From: an uncultured Bacteroidales bacterium | Lineage (GTDB): Bacteria > Bacteroidota > Bacteroidia > Bacteroidales > Muribaculaceae | Assembly (NCBI GenBank): GCA_902777835.1 | Contig: CACYVC010000035.1 | Location: 1-49,242 of the forward strand | Direction: 5' to 3' | DNA: 49,242 bases | Shown: positions 1 through 8,907 of the stretch, piece by piece | Position numbering within the stretch: the first letter of the stretch is position 1 | Layout: the number at the start of each line of letters is the position of its first letter | The notes under the pieces: model-generated | What the model saw: the letters and a program-made list of their open reading frames with translations, nothing else | Database searches by the model: none | What the model was told of the DNA's origin: nothing | Program-made: the position numbers and the translations under genes

Positions 1-60
1 AGAAGTTAAGCCTCACCACGCCGATGGTACTGCGAAAGTGGGAGAGTAGGTAATCGCCCC
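1..60 (+). rRNA. rrf: 5S ribosomal RNA, 3' end only
   Basis: The first 60 bases read as the 3' part of a 5S rRNA: a GAAGTTAAGCC-like segment, CGCCGATGGTACTGC, then GTGGGAGAGTAGGT and the closing strand ATCGCCCCC. The gene begins upstream of the window, so this is the tail of an rRNA operon. A strong terminator follows directly. The exact 3' end (about 58-62) is estimated from the family, not measured. Confidence 0.9.
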
Positions 61-65
61 CTATG

Positions 66-99
66 GAGACTCAGGAACCCGTTCCTGGGTCTCTTTTTT
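66..99 (+). terminator. Rho-independent terminator of the rRNA operon
   Basis: GAGAC at 66-70 pairs with GTCTC at 89-93, and CAGGAA at 72-77 pairs with TTCCTG at 82-87, around a short CCCG loop. A run of T follows from 94. It sits immediately after the 5S gene and ends rRNA transcription. Confidence 0.85.
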
Positions 100-211
100 G
101 TTTCCCGCGCGATTCCCGCGCGCGATCTTCCCGTGACCGCCCAGAGCCTAAAATCTAGCCGCTCACCTGAACGCCGCGCTTGCGGCGCAATACTGAACAA
201 CAACCACGCTT

Positions 212-390
212 GCTTTTTTCCTTCAACTCTTTCCTATCACTTTCCTTTCCTTCTTTCTTTTCCTCCTTCTTTCTTTTCCTCCTTTTTTCTTTTCCTTTTC
301 TTTTTCTTCCACTTTGCTTCCTTTCTTCTCCTCTGTTTTCCTCTTTACTCTCTTTTCCTATTATTCCCTTTTTCTCTTTCTTTTTTTAGA
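212..390 (+). other. Polypyrimidine tract between rRNA operon and uppP operon
   Basis: About 180 bases are almost entirely C and T on the plus strand, built from CTTTCCTTCTTT-like units with few purines. Open frames across it translate to Phe/Ser/Leu runs and are not credible genes. The whole 100-441 stretch holds no recognisable gene. Such purine/pyrimidine asymmetry can form triplex DNA, but no function can be shown from sequence. Confidence 0.8.
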
Positions 391-418
391 CTTTTAATGA
401 AAAAAATGGCTCTAGATA

Positions 419-449
419 TTGACAAACGCTTTTTCAGGTTGTAATTTTG
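419..449 (+). promoter_or_regulatory. Promoter of the DUF3098-uppP-truB-queA group
   Basis: TAATTTTG at 442-449 matches the Bacteroidetes -7 element TAnnTTTG. TTGA at 419-422 sits at the -33 spacing, with 19 bases between. The predicted start site near 456 leaves a leader of about 55 bases before the ATG at 513. Confidence 0.65.
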
Positions 450-512
450 CAACGTAAAAAGGTGTTATGTAAAAATGACACTTAAAACGGTATTAAAAGA
501 ATAATTTTTTAT

Positions 513-929
513 ATGGCAATCACAAAGAAACAGACCAATCAAAAGATGTCTCCACGTGCTGCTAATGCTGTAGCTGCAACCAAATCACAAACTCCAGTCA
601 ACAAATCATCAAAACCACATAATTCAAAAGTGGAAAAGGAATCAATGCCAATGGGTAAGATGAATTATATTTTGATGGGTGTGAGTTTGCTGATGATAGT
701 TGTTGGTTTCTTCTTGATGAGTGGCAGCAGCAATGAAGGTTCTAACTTTAACTACGATGTGTTTAACTCTACTCGCATCGTGGTGGCACCTTTTATCACG
801 TTCTTGGGTTTTTTGTGCATGATACCCGCAATTCTATATAAGGGTAAAAAGGATGATGATGTTGCCCAGGCACACGATGGTGTTGATGAAGGAACCCCAG
901 CAAGCAACGTTATTGTTGAGGGTAAATAG
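513..929 (+). CDS. DUF3098 family small membrane protein
   Basis: This 138-residue protein has a basic, Lys/Ser-rich N-terminal tail (about 1-45). Two membrane segments follow, near 50-70 (MNYILMGVSLLMIVVGFFLM) and 88-107, joined by a short Ser/Asn loop, and the C-terminus is charged. This matches the DUF3098 family of Bacteroidetes, whose function is unknown. In related genomes the gene usually lies between ftsX and uppP. Here uppP follows as expected, but an rRNA operon stands upstream in place of ftsX. It is the first gene after the promoter at 442-449. Confidence 0.8.
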   Translation: MAITKKQTNQKMSPRAANAVAATKSQTPVNKSSKPHNSKVEKESMPMGKMNYILMGVSLLMIVVGFFLMSGSSNEGSNFNYDVFNSTRIVVAPFITFLGFLCMIPAILYKGKKDDDVAQAHDGVDEGTPASNVIVEGK

Positions 930-999
930 TGTGTGAAAATAATAATTTGAACCACAATGCTGAAGGAAAGTTGTCTTTTAGCATTAACACAATCATATA

Positions 1000-1845
1000 A
1001 TGGACTGGATACAATCAATCATCATTGCGATAGTTGAGGGTTTGACCGAATTTCTCCCAGTGTCATCTACTGGCCACATGATTATCACCGAGAATATGCT
1101 TGGCGTGCCCATTGACGACAAGTTTGTGAATGCTTTCACGGTAATCATTCAATTTGGTGCTATTTTGTCGGTAGTGTGTCTCTACTGGAGGCGATTTTTT
1201 GTACTGAAAAAGGTAGAGGATGGTGCTACAGGCTGGAAAGCTTTCCTGCAGAAGTATGACTTCTATTGGAAACTGTTAGTAGCGTTCATTCCCGCCGCCG
1301 TTATAGGCCTTGCATTGGGCGATTTTATCGAGGAACTCATGGGCAACGTGTGGGTTGTTGCCGTGATGCTTGTGGCAGTGGGTGTGCTATTGCTCTTTGT
1401 TGACAAGTGGTTTGATAATAAGCAAGACAAACCCCTAACCGAGCGTCGTGCATTCACCATAGGTTTGTATCAATGCATCTCTATGATTCCTGGAACCTCT
1501 CGCTCGTTTGCTACCATTGCCGGTGGTATGCAGCAGGGGCTTACTCGCAAGACAGCCGCTGAGTTCTCGTTCTTCTTGGCGGTGCCCACTATGGCTGCTG
1601 CTACAGGCTACGAGTTACTCAAGATGCTAATGAAAGAAGAGTATCGTGCTGCGCTAACCGAGCACTTGGATGTATTACTTATTGGTTGTGTGGTAGCATT
1701 TATAGTTGCTATTCTTGCCATCAAGTTTTTCATTTCGTTCCTTACCAAATATGGCTTCAAGGCATTTGGTTGGTATCGCATTATTGTTGGCGGACTGATT
1801 TTAGTGCTACTGCTTACAGGCCACTCTTTACAGATGGTTGACTAA
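1000..1845 (+). CDS. uppP: Undecaprenyl-diphosphatase (BacA/UppP)
   Basis: This inner-membrane enzyme removes a phosphate from undecaprenyl diphosphate to regenerate the lipid carrier for peptidoglycan and surface-glycan synthesis. At 281 residues it has normal length. Both family signatures are visible: EGLTEFLPVSSTGH near residues 13-26 and PGTSRSFATIAGG near 163-175. Several hydrophobic segments fill the rest. It starts at ATG 1000, 70 bases after the DUF3098 gene, and is followed 11 bases later by truB, so the genes are probably co-transcribed. BacA-type proteins also confer low-level bacitracin tolerance when abundant. Confidence 0.95.
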   Translation: MDWIQSIIIAIVEGLTEFLPVSSTGHMIITENMLGVPIDDKFVNAFTVIIQFGAILSVVCLYWRRFFVLKKVEDGATGWKAFLQKYDFYWKLLVAFIPAAVIGLALGDFIEELMGNVWVVAVMLVAVGVLLLFVDKWFDNKQDKPLTERRAFTIGLYQCISMIPGTSRSFATIAGGMQQGLTRKTAAEFSFFLAVPTMAAATGYELLKMLMKEEYRAALTEHLDVLLIGCVVAFIVAILAIKFFISFLTKYGFKAFGWYRIIVGGLILVLLLTGHSLQMVD

Positions 1846-1856
1846 TATAACAATCT

Positions 1857-2690
1857 ATGCTCAATCCCATAGAAGGCGAAATATTTTATGTAGATAAGCC
1901 ACTCAAGTGGACTTCCTTTGAAGTGGTAAAGAAGGTGCGTGCGCGGCTTCGCAAGCGGCTCGATGTTAAGAGTCTGCGTGTTGGTCATGCAGGTACCCTA
2001 GACCCTCTCGCAACTGGAGTGCTTACCGTGTGCACTGGTCGTGCCACTAAGCGCATTGAGGAACTGCAGGCTGGCGTGAAAGAGTATATAGCCCATCTGC
2101 GACTGGGTGAGACAACTCCTTCTTTTGATCTTGAGACCCAAGTAGATGCAACCTATCCCTGGCAGCATATCACTCGCGAGCAAGTTGTGAGAACTCTTCA
2201 AGAGCAATTCACAGGCACCATTGAGCAGGTTCCTCCAGCATTCTCGGCATGCAAGATTGACGGCAAACCCGCCTATAAGCTTGCCCGCAAAGGCAAGGAT
2301 GTGGAGATACGTGCCAAGACTTTGATTATCGACGAGGTAGAGCTGCTGGAATGTGGACTACCCGAAACGCCCACAATTGTAATACGTGTAGTGTGTAGCA
2401 AGGGCACCTACATTCGTGCTCTCGCCCGTGATATTGGCGTTGCCTTGGGTAGTGGTGCTCATCTCACAGCATTGCGCCGCACTCGCATTGGCGAAATAAC
2501 AGTTGAGAACTGTGAGAGCGTTGATCACTTAATAGAACGGCTTGAAACTGAAGAAATGGTATCGCCCGACCGTGCTGAGCAAGAACGGCTAGAGCGTGAG
2601 CGCGAGAAGAACCGTGCCATGGCTCGCCAACGCAAAGCCGAGCAAGCCTTAAAGCGCGAGATTCGAAAATCTCGACAATCACAAATTTAG
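1857..2690 (+). CDS. truB: tRNA pseudouridine(55) synthase TruB
   Basis: TruB makes pseudouridine 55 in the T-loop of tRNAs. The catalytic motif GHAGTLDPLATG lies at residues 43-54, with the nucleophilic Asp at 49. Further family blocks include PPAFSACKIDGKPAYKLARKG and CSKGTYIRALARDIG. The protein is 277 residues; the last 45 or so are a highly charged Glu/Arg/Lys tail, probably helical, as in many Bacteroidales TruB proteins. It lies 11 bases after uppP and 69 bases before queA, so two tRNA-modification genes sit side by side. Confidence 0.95.
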   Translation: MLNPIEGEIFYVDKPLKWTSFEVVKKVRARLRKRLDVKSLRVGHAGTLDPLATGVLTVCTGRATKRIEELQAGVKEYIAHLRLGETTPSFDLETQVDATYPWQHITREQVVRTLQEQFTGTIEQVPPAFSACKIDGKPAYKLARKGKDVEIRAKTLIIDEVELLECGLPETPTIVIRVVCSKGTYIRALARDIGVALGSGAHLTALRRTRIGEITVENCESVDHLIERLETEEMVSPDRAEQERLEREREKNRAMARQRKAEQALKREIRKSRQSQI

Positions 2691-2759
2691 AGTATTTTCA
2701 CTTTTAACTTTTATATGATTTTTTAGTCTAATCACATATTAAAATCGTTTCACTTACAC

Positions 2760-3812
2760 ATGAAATTATCGGAATTTAATATTGCAATGCCTAGCGATTT
2801 AATCGCTTTACACCCAGCTGAGAATCGTGATGAGGCAAGATTGATGGTGCTGCATCGCAAGACTGGTGAGATAGAACACCGCATTTTTAAGGATATTATC
2901 CACTATTTTGACGACCAGGACACATTTGTCTTTAACGACACTCGCGTCTTTCCCGCTAAACTCTATGGTAACAAGGAGAAGACTGGCGCAAAGATTGAGG
3001 TGTTTTTGCTGCGTGAACTCAATCAAGACAACAAACTCTGGGATGTGCTTGTGGAACCAGCAAGAAAGATACGCATTGGCAATAAGTTGTATTTTGGACT
3101 CGACGAGGGAATGGTTGCTGAGGTTATTGACAACACCACATCTCGTGGTCGCACACTGCGATTCCTCTACGATGGTCCACACGACGAGTTTAAGGCCAAC
3201 CTCTATGCTTTGGGAAACACTCCTTTACCCTATTACATAGGCCGTGAAGCGGAACCCGAAGATGAACAGGATTACCAGACGATCTTCGCCGAAAAAGAGG
3301 GTGCTGTGGTAGCTCCAGCAGCTGGTATGCACTTCAGCCGAGAGTTGCTTAAACGTATGGAGATAAAGGGTATCCGAGATGAGTATATTACCGTACACAT
3401 TGGATTAGGCAGTTTCCGTAATATTGATGTGGAAGATCTCACCAAACATCGCATGGACAGTGAGCAGATGATAATTCCCGAAGGTGTTGCCGAGCGTATC
3501 AACGAGCGCCGCGATAATGAGCACAAAGTGTGTGCCGTTGGCGTTTCTACCTTGCGTGCTATGGAAAGCTCGGTAAGCATGAATGGCCACATCAAGGCCT
3601 TTGACGGATGGACTAATAAATTCATCTTCCCGCCCTATGATTTCACCACAGCCGATGCTCTTGTCACCAATTTCCATATGCCATACTCAGTAATGCTCAT
3701 GATGACCTGTGCTTTTGGTGGCTATGACCAGGTGATGTCAGCCTATAAAGTGGCAATCGAAGAGGGCTACAAGTTTGGAGCCTATGGCGATGCTATGCTG
3801 ATTATTGACTAA
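2760..3812 (+). CDS. queA: S-adenosylmethionine:tRNA ribosyltransferase-isomerase QueA
   Basis: QueA transfers and isomerises the ribosyl part of S-adenosylmethionine onto 7-aminomethyl-7-deazaguanine in tRNA, giving epoxyqueuosine. At 350 residues it has the normal full length. Visible family blocks are [18 protein letters not shown] at the N-terminus, [33 protein letters not shown] and [15 protein letters not shown] near the C-terminus. The ATG follows truB by 69 bases in the same orientation. A weak hairpin (AAGGCT...AGCCTT, about 3828-3850) lies after the stop, without a clear T-run. Confidence 0.95.
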   Translation: MKLSEFNIAMPSDLIALHPAENRDEARLMVLHRKTGEIEHRIFKDIIHYFDDQDTFVFNDTRVFPAKLYGNKEKTGAKIEVFLLRELNQDNKLWDVLVEPARKIRIGNKLYFGLDEGMVAEVIDNTTSRGRTLRFLYDGPHDEFKANLYALGNTPLPYYIGREAEPEDEQDYQTIFAEKEGAVVAPAAGMHFSRELLKRMEIKGIRDEYITVHIGLGSFRNIDVEDLTKHRMDSEQMIIPEGVAERINERRDNEHKVCAVGVSTLRAMESSVSMNGHIKAFDGWTNKFIFPPYDFTTADALVTNFHMPYSVMLMMTCAFGGYDQVMSAYKVAIEEGYKFGAYGDAMLIID

Positions 3813-3865
3813 GATACATAATATAAAAGGCTAAGTAGCAAAAAGCCTTAATCCTTCTCTCTCTT

Positions 3866-4399
3866 ATGCCAATTCTCAAGAAAATATGGCAATCTACTCT
3901 TGGCGAAACGTTTAATGTCGCCATTATGTTGATTGCCATTTTTTGTTCACATAATGCTCATGCACAGTATTTTGCTATTAATCAGAAGAGCGATAGCTTG
4001 TGGGTGCTCACACTCAGCAACGAGAGTGGCAAGGTTGTCGATTCTTGGCAGTTGCCATATCCCGTATATCGCTTTGACAAAGCCGATATAGATGCTGACG
4101 GCTCGATTGATGCCGTGGTGGGCGTGTTCAAGTCGTCACGCTTTTTTACCACACCGAGTCGCAGGGTGTTCATCTTCAAGAACTTCAATGGCAAGGTGCG
4201 TCCGTTGTGGCTTGGCAGCCGCTTAGGTGGCGAGTTGGTTGATTTTGCTGTTGTTGGCAACACTATACGTGCCATTGAGAAGACCGAGGATGGCTATGTT
4301 GTGAGCAACTACACTTGGAAAGGTTTTGGCATGGGTTTTCATTCGCTCGTTGCAACGAGCGACAATATTGATGAATGTTATAATTCACTAGAACAATAA
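3866..4399 (+). CDS. Exported protein of unknown function
   Basis: This is a 177-residue protein. The N-terminal hydrophobic stretch ends in HNAHAQ at about residue 34, which looks like a signal peptide with cleavage after AHA. The mature part contains a DIDADGSIDAVVG block, resembling a calcium-binding FG-GAP/EF-hand-like loop, inside a beta-rich sequence. Similar short exported proteins are common in Bacteroidales and carry no assigned role. It is followed 15 bases later by the DUF3160 gene, so the two may act together in the envelope. Confidence 0.6.
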   Translation: MPILKKIWQSTLGETFNVAIMLIAIFCSHNAHAQYFAINQKSDSLWVLTLSNESGKVVDSWQLPYPVYRFDKADIDADGSIDAVVGVFKSSRFFTTPSRRVFIFKNFNGKVRPLWLGSRLGGELVDFAVVGNTIRAIEKTEDGYVVSNYTWKGFGMGFHSLVATSDNIDECYNSLEQ

Positions 4400-4414
4400 T
4401 CTCCTAAACTCAAA

Positions 4415-6847
4415 GTGATGAAAAAATTCTTTTTATTAATGTTGGTTTCGCTGCTTACGGTGGTTAGCCTTTGGGCTCAAGAAGAGCAGCAACCCGTCAA
4501 CTTGGTGTTGCCAGGCAATGGCAATATCGACGTTGAGAAGTTGAATGGCGACATCAACTTCAATATGGATGTGTCGCAGCTTAATCTCAATGAGATTAGA
4601 GTGCTCAAGGCCGCCCTTGGTGCGCGCCAAGGCGAGCTTATCATGACATCGGAGCTAAGAAGGCTATTTGATGCCACCTCATGGTACACTGAAGTCGCCG
4701 AGAAGCGTGCGGGACTTTACTGGGATAATGAGAAAAACGACTTAGCCCCAGCTATCACTACTCCCATCACCTTTACAGCCGAGGAACAAGCGTTTATCAA
4801 GAAACTAGACCAAGCCGAGAAAAATCTTGTTGCCAGGAATCTTGTTACAACAGGCGCCAAGAGTCATCCACAGAAAGGTCCAAACCTTGACAACCTTGCC
4901 AACCCGCTTCAGATGACCGAGATTCCAAGAGAGTTATCTGCAAAACTCGCAAATAATGGCTTTGCCATTGTTCCCGATGATAAAGAACAACTGTTCCATA
5001 TTTATGAGAACAATGACTACCATGAGTTCCCAAGTTTTGTCACTACCGACCTTTATCTTCAAACCTATCACATGTATTTTGACTACATGCTTCGCAAGAT
5101 GGAGGAAGGCAAGATGCTGGGCGTGATGACCAATTACACTAAGCAGCTATATACCGTCATGATGCAGAAAGCGAAGACCAGCAAGGGCAATATGCGTGAT
5201 GCTGCCCAACGTGATGCTGCCTACTTTGCTATCGCCCACGCTCTGTTTACCGGCAAATCCTCACTAAAGGTCCCCCAGAAATATGCTGCCATGGCTAAGA
5301 AGGAGATTGAGAATGTGAAAGCCGCTACGAGTGCTTATTCTGATTTTTTAGACTATAAGGAGGTGAAGTTTATCTACGACATTTACCGTCCTCGTGGCCA
5401 TTACACCCGCAGTGATGCCCTTAAGCGTTATTTCATGGGAATGATGTGGTTGCAGAATGCGCCGTTTGGCAGTGACAAGCCCGAACAACTGCGTGCAGCC
5501 CTGCTAATAGCTAACGAGATAGGGTCAAGCGCAAAATTCACCAAAACCTACAAGAGCATTGACGAGCCCATCGCCTACCTAATGGGCAACCCCGATAACC
5601 TGAGCATGCTGCAAGTTTATGAGATAATGAAAGAGGATGGCGCCACCATCACCAAACTCATGACTAGTGCCAAGGACTTGGATAGGGTGAAAAAGAAAAT
5701 TGAGGCCAAAGATGAGATTCAGACCCGCATCCGTCCCAAGTATGAGCGTAGCAGCCATTGCAAGATAAACCTTATGCCTCAGCGCTATCAGCCCGATGGA
5801 GAGGTGCTGCAGGAGATGGTCGATTATGATAACGAACTCACCATGCGCGATGTACCCAAGGGACTTGATGTGCTTGCCGCTATGCGTGCCAATGGTGCCT
5901 ATCGCATCCTTACCGAGGAACTTAAAGAGGATATGAAGTGGAACAAATATACCGAGAATATGAACCGCATGATAGCCCGCATGGGCGAGATTGACTGGTC
6001 GTCGTCGGTTGCTAATATGTGGATGCAGACTCTCAAAGACCTCACCACCAAGGACACCAAAATGCCTTATTTCATGCTTAATCAGGCGTGGGAGAAGAAG
6101 AATCTCAACACCGCCCTAGCATCGTGGGCCGAACTTAAGCACGACGCTATCCTCTATGCCAAGCAGCCAATGGGTGCTGAATGTGGCGGTGGCGGTCTGC
6201 CCGAGCCTTACGTAGTGGGATATGTAGAGCCCAACGTGGCTTATTGGACTAAGGCAATAGAGTTACTTGAGGCCACTAGCAAAGTGTTGACCAAAAATAA
6301 TATGATGACTCCCGAGATGGAGGCCATCACAACCCAGATGCGCGAACAAGCACAGTTCCTGCTCAATGTCAGCAAAAAAGAGCTTGCAGGCACACCGCTT
6401 GCCGAAGAGGAGTATTACAAAATCGAGAGGATAGGTTCGGAGTTTGAATATTTGACCCTTCAGATTATGGATGCTGAGCCAGGCTCGCGTTGGAGCATGA
6501 GTGTGTCGGGTGCCGACCGCAGCATCGCTGTAGTTGCCGACGTTTATACAGCCAATGCCGACAATAACCCCTCTAAGAGCGTGCTTTATGAGGCAGTAGG
6601 TCCTGCACACAGCATCTATGTTGTGGTAGAGATAGGAGGTTACCTCTATCTCACTCGTGGTGCAGTGTTCTCTTATCGTGAGTTCCAAGAGGATATCGCT
6701 GCCCCCCGCAAGACCGATGAGGAGTGGCAGGAGGAACTCAAAACTCAACCTAACAAGGGAATCCCCAACTGGATGAAAGAGGTGATTGTACCTCTCGATA
6801 AGCCTACACTCGACAATGAGTACATTTTCTATAGTACGGGTTGCTAA
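4415..6847 (+). CDS. Exported DUF3160 family protein
   Basis: This 810-residue protein has an N-terminal signal peptide (MMKKFFLLMLVSLLTVVSLWAQ, cleavage after WA). Most of the mature region matches DUF3160, with the characteristic FVTTDLYLQTYHMYFDYMLRK block near residues 210-230 and a GGGGLPEPYVVGYVEPN block near 593-609. DUF3160 has no known activity. The downstream CapA-type gene starts inside its last 32 bases, so the two are probably translationally coupled. The C-terminus ends in Cys within a short tail; no sorting domain is visible. Confidence 0.8.
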   Translation: MMKKFFLLMLVSLLTVVSLWAQEEQQPVNLVLPGNGNIDVEKLNGDINFNMDVSQLNLNEIRVLKAALGARQGELIMTSELRRLFDATSWYTEVAEKRAGLYWDNEKNDLAPAITTPITFTAEEQAFIKKLDQAEKNLVARNLVTTGAKSHPQKGPNLDNLANPLQMTEIPRELSAKLANNGFAIVPDDKEQLFHIYENNDYHEFPSFVTTDLYLQTYHMYFDYMLRKMEEGKMLGVMTNYTKQLYTVMMQKAKTSKGNMRDAAQRDAAYFAIAHALFTGKSSLKVPQKYAAMAKKEIENVKAATSAYSDFLDYKEVKFIYDIYRPRGHYTRSDALKRYFMGMMWLQNAPFGSDKPEQLRAALLIANEIGSSAKFTKTYKSIDEPIAYLMGNPDNLSMLQVYEIMKEDGATITKLMTSAKDLDRVKKKIEAKDEIQTRIRPKYERSSHCKINLMPQRYQPDGEVLQEMVDYDNELTMRDVPKGLDVLAAMRANGAYRILTEELKEDMKWNKYTENMNRMIARMGEIDWSSSVANMWMQTLKDLTTKDTKMPYFMLNQAWEKKNLNTALASWAELKHDAILYAKQPMGAECGGGGLPEPYVVGYVEPNVAYWTKAIELLEATSKVLTKNNMMTPEMEAITTQMREQAQFLLNVSKKELAGTPLAEEEYYKIERIGSEFEYLTLQIMDAEPGSRWSMSVSGADRSIAVVADVYTANADNNPSKSVLYEAVGPAHSIYVVVEIGGYLYLTRGAVFSYREFQEDIAAPRKTDEEWQEELKTQPNKGIPNWMKEVIVPLDKPTLDNEYIFYSTGC

Positions 6848-7754
6848 AGTGATAATAATAGCAGTGGCGGCTTCGGTCGCCACTGCCATTCATGCAAGCG
6901 ACACGCTCACGGTGACCTTCACCGGTGACGTGCTGCTTGACCGCGGCGTGCGAAGCACTATAGAGCGTCATCATGGCGATGCCAATTGTCTGTTTTCGCC
7001 ATCGGTAGATTCGGTGTTTGCTCGCTCGCAGTTTGTTGTTGCTAATTTGGAATGTCCTGTTACCGAGATTAAAAGCCCTGCTCTTAAGAATTTTGTTTTC
7101 CGTGGAGATCCCGAGTGGTTGCAGGTGTTAAGGGAGCATGGTATCACGCACCTTAATCTTGCCAATAACCATAGCATTGACCAGGGTAGGAAGGGTTTGC
7201 TTGACACCCGCGACAATATCGTTAAGGCTGGTATGGTGCCGATAGGAGCTGGCTGTAACATGGATGAGGCGGTAGAGCCTGTGCTTATCTCCGCTAGTCC
7301 ACGTAATGTCTATGTGGTGGCGTCGCTCAGACTCGCACTGGAAAATTTTGCCTATCTTCCCGACCAGCCTTGTGTGAGCCAAGAGAGCTTTGAGCAGATG
7401 GAGCAGAGGGTGCGTCAGTTGCGTGAGCAAGACCCCGAGTGCTGCATCGTAGTGTGCCTGCATTGGGGCGCAGAGCATGTGCTGCGACCAGCAATCCAAC
7501 AGATGTCGCAGGCCCACCGCCTCATTGACGCTGGTGCCGACTGCCTTATATGTCACCACACCCACACTATGCAGAGCGTGGAGCACTATAAAGGCGCTCC
7601 AATCTATTACAGCATAGGAAATTTTATCTTTGACCAAAAACGTGAAATTAATTCCCGCGCTTGCATGGTGCAGTTAACAATAACCTCCACTACAGTAGAG
7701 GCCGAGACTATTCCGGTCGTTATAAAAGATTGTGTGCCAGTGGTAGGGAATTAG
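6816..7754 (+). CDS. CapA-family (poly-gamma-glutamate synthesis type) metallophosphatase-like protein
   Basis: I chose ATG 6816 because it gives a proper signal peptide (FSIVRVAKVIIIAVAASVAT, then AIHA); the upstream TTG at 6786 does not. The 312-residue protein shows CapA blocks in order: FTGDVLLDRGV, NLECPVTE, LNLANNHSIDQG, VVCLHWGAEH, CHHTHTMQSVE and YYSIGNFIFDQ. These carry the Asp/Asn/His residues of a calcineurin-like metal site. CapA proteins act in poly-gamma-glutamate capsule export, but many Bacteroidales homologues stand alone without capBC, as here, so substrate and role are open. The start overlaps the DUF3160 stop by 32 bases. Confidence 0.8.
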   Translation: MSTFSIVRVAKVIIIAVAASVATAIHASDTLTVTFTGDVLLDRGVRSTIERHHGDANCLFSPSVDSVFARSQFVVANLECPVTEIKSPALKNFVFRGDPEWLQVLREHGITHLNLANNHSIDQGRKGLLDTRDNIVKAGMVPIGAGCNMDEAVEPVLISASPRNVYVVASLRLALENFAYLPDQPCVSQESFEQMEQRVRQLREQDPECCIVVCLHWGAEHVLRPAIQQMSQAHRLIDAGADCLICHHTHTMQSVEHYKGAPIYYSIGNFIFDQKREINSRACMVQLTITSTTVEAETIPVVIKDCVPVVGN

Positions 7755-7796
7755 GAGTGACTATGAATAATGATGCCTTAACACTTATCACTTCCT

Positions 7797-8129
7797 TTAG
7801 ATTTCCTCAAATTCGGCATCGCTTACTATCTCATCTTGATATTTTGAACTGGTGCCGTTTGTTGACTGTGTTTCGTTGTGTTCATTATCGTCGGGTCTGC
7901 CTTCCATTTCCTCAAAGCTCACGTATTCGCCTGTCTCATCAGAATAGCGGCGATAACGTTCTTTGATCTCGTTTTTCTCGTCGTTTTTCTGTGAGTCAGC
8001 TTGATTCTGGTTGGCTTGGTCCATTGCGCGGTTATAATCGTTCTGGAATTTGCGCACGGCACGCCACACCTTGATGACAGGTGAGAACAAGAATAGCAAC
8101 AGAAGCAATATGATAATGAGAAACCACAT
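7797..8129 (-). CDS. DUF4834 family membrane-anchored protein
   Basis: The 110-residue protein has one N-terminal membrane segment (FLIIILLLLLFLFSPVI), then a basic region and a long acidic Gln/Asn/Glu tail. The conserved block YRRYSDETGEYVSFEEMEG identifies the Bacteroidetes DUF4834 family, whose function is unknown. It is the last gene of a minus-strand group with psd and pssA, 54 bases below pssA. That order is recurrent in Bacteroidales, so a link to phospholipid metabolism is possible but unproven. It converges with the CapA gene. Confidence 0.75.
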   Translation of the reverse strand: MWFLIIILLLLLFLFSPVIKVWRAVRKFQNDYNRAMDQANQNQADSQKNDEKNEIKERYRRYSDETGEYVSFEEMEGRPDDNEHNETQSTNGTSSKYQDEIVSDAEFEEI

Positions 8130-8183
8130 GTCTATATTATTTTATTCATCAATCAGCAACAATTGTGCCAATAATTGCGGTTA

Positions 8184-8894
8184 TCATTTCTCAGGGAACA
8201 GTGCCGATGCAATTATATAGAAAATTATGACGCATGCCAGTCCTGAGATGCCGCCTACAACTAAGAATGCCACTGTGGCGATAACTAGAGCATATTGCCT
8301 GAAGTTCTCCTTCAGCCCAAAGCTATGAATCTTGAGTGAGAACATGCGCAGGTTACACACCATGAGTAGCGACAATGCCACAATGAGAGCAAGCACTATC
8401 CAAGGGCTGATGGTGTGATGCTCGGCATAGTAGTTGATGAACCCAATCCAGAAAATGGCGTTGGCAGGAATGGGAAGGCCTGTGAATGTGGTTGTCTGAT
8501 TGGTGTCGATGTTGAACCTCGCTAGTCGCAGAGCACCAAAGACGGGAATAATCAAAGCAGCATAGCACATCCATTGTGGACATCCAGCGGGAACCATCAC
8601 ATTGAAAAGTATCATGGCAGGTGCCAGACCAAAGGTCACGCAGTCGCTAAGTGAGTCAAGCTCTTTGCCTAGTGCTGAGACAGCATGAATTAGGCGTGCC
8701 ACAAGACCATCGCAGAAGTCGGCGACAGCACCCAGCGCGATAAAGACAAACGCCAGTTGATATCCTTTCAATCCCATAACCGCTGTGGTGGAGAATGGGT
8801 CAAATGCAACCACAATAGCCAGTGCCCCACACAGCAAGTTCAGGCATGTTATAGAATTAGGAATATTGTTCTTTATGGATTGTAGAATTTTCAT
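8184..8894 (-). CDS. pssA: CDP-diacylglycerol--serine O-phosphatidyltransferase
   Basis: This membrane enzyme condenses CDP-diacylglycerol and serine into phosphatidylserine. The CDP-alcohol phosphotransferase signature is read as DFCDGLVARLIHAVSALGKELDSLSD near residues 60-85 (D-G-x-x-A-R-x8-G-x3-D-x3-D), given here only as a description of positions. Several membrane helices surround it, and the length of 236 residues is normal for the subclass II enzyme. It starts 13 bases below psd, which decarboxylates its product, so the two genes form an operon for phosphatidylethanolamine synthesis. Confidence 0.93.
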   Translation of the reverse strand: MKILQSIKNNIPNSITCLNLLCGALAIVVAFDPFSTTAVMGLKGYQLAFVFIALGAVADFCDGLVARLIHAVSALGKELDSLSDCVTFGLAPAMILFNVMVPAGCPQWMCYAALIIPVFGALRLARFNIDTNQTTTFTGLPIPANAIFWIGFINYYAEHHTISPWIVLALIVALSLLMVCNLRMFSLKIHSFGLKENFRQYALVIATVAFLVVGGISGLACVIIFYIIASALFPEK

Positions 8895-8907
8895 TTTCCA
8901 GAAATCT

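Noticed and set aside
133-444. Two overlapping plus-strand frames (133-444 and 180-389)
   Set aside because: They translate the polypyrimidine tract into Phe/Ser/Leu runs with no start context or family match.
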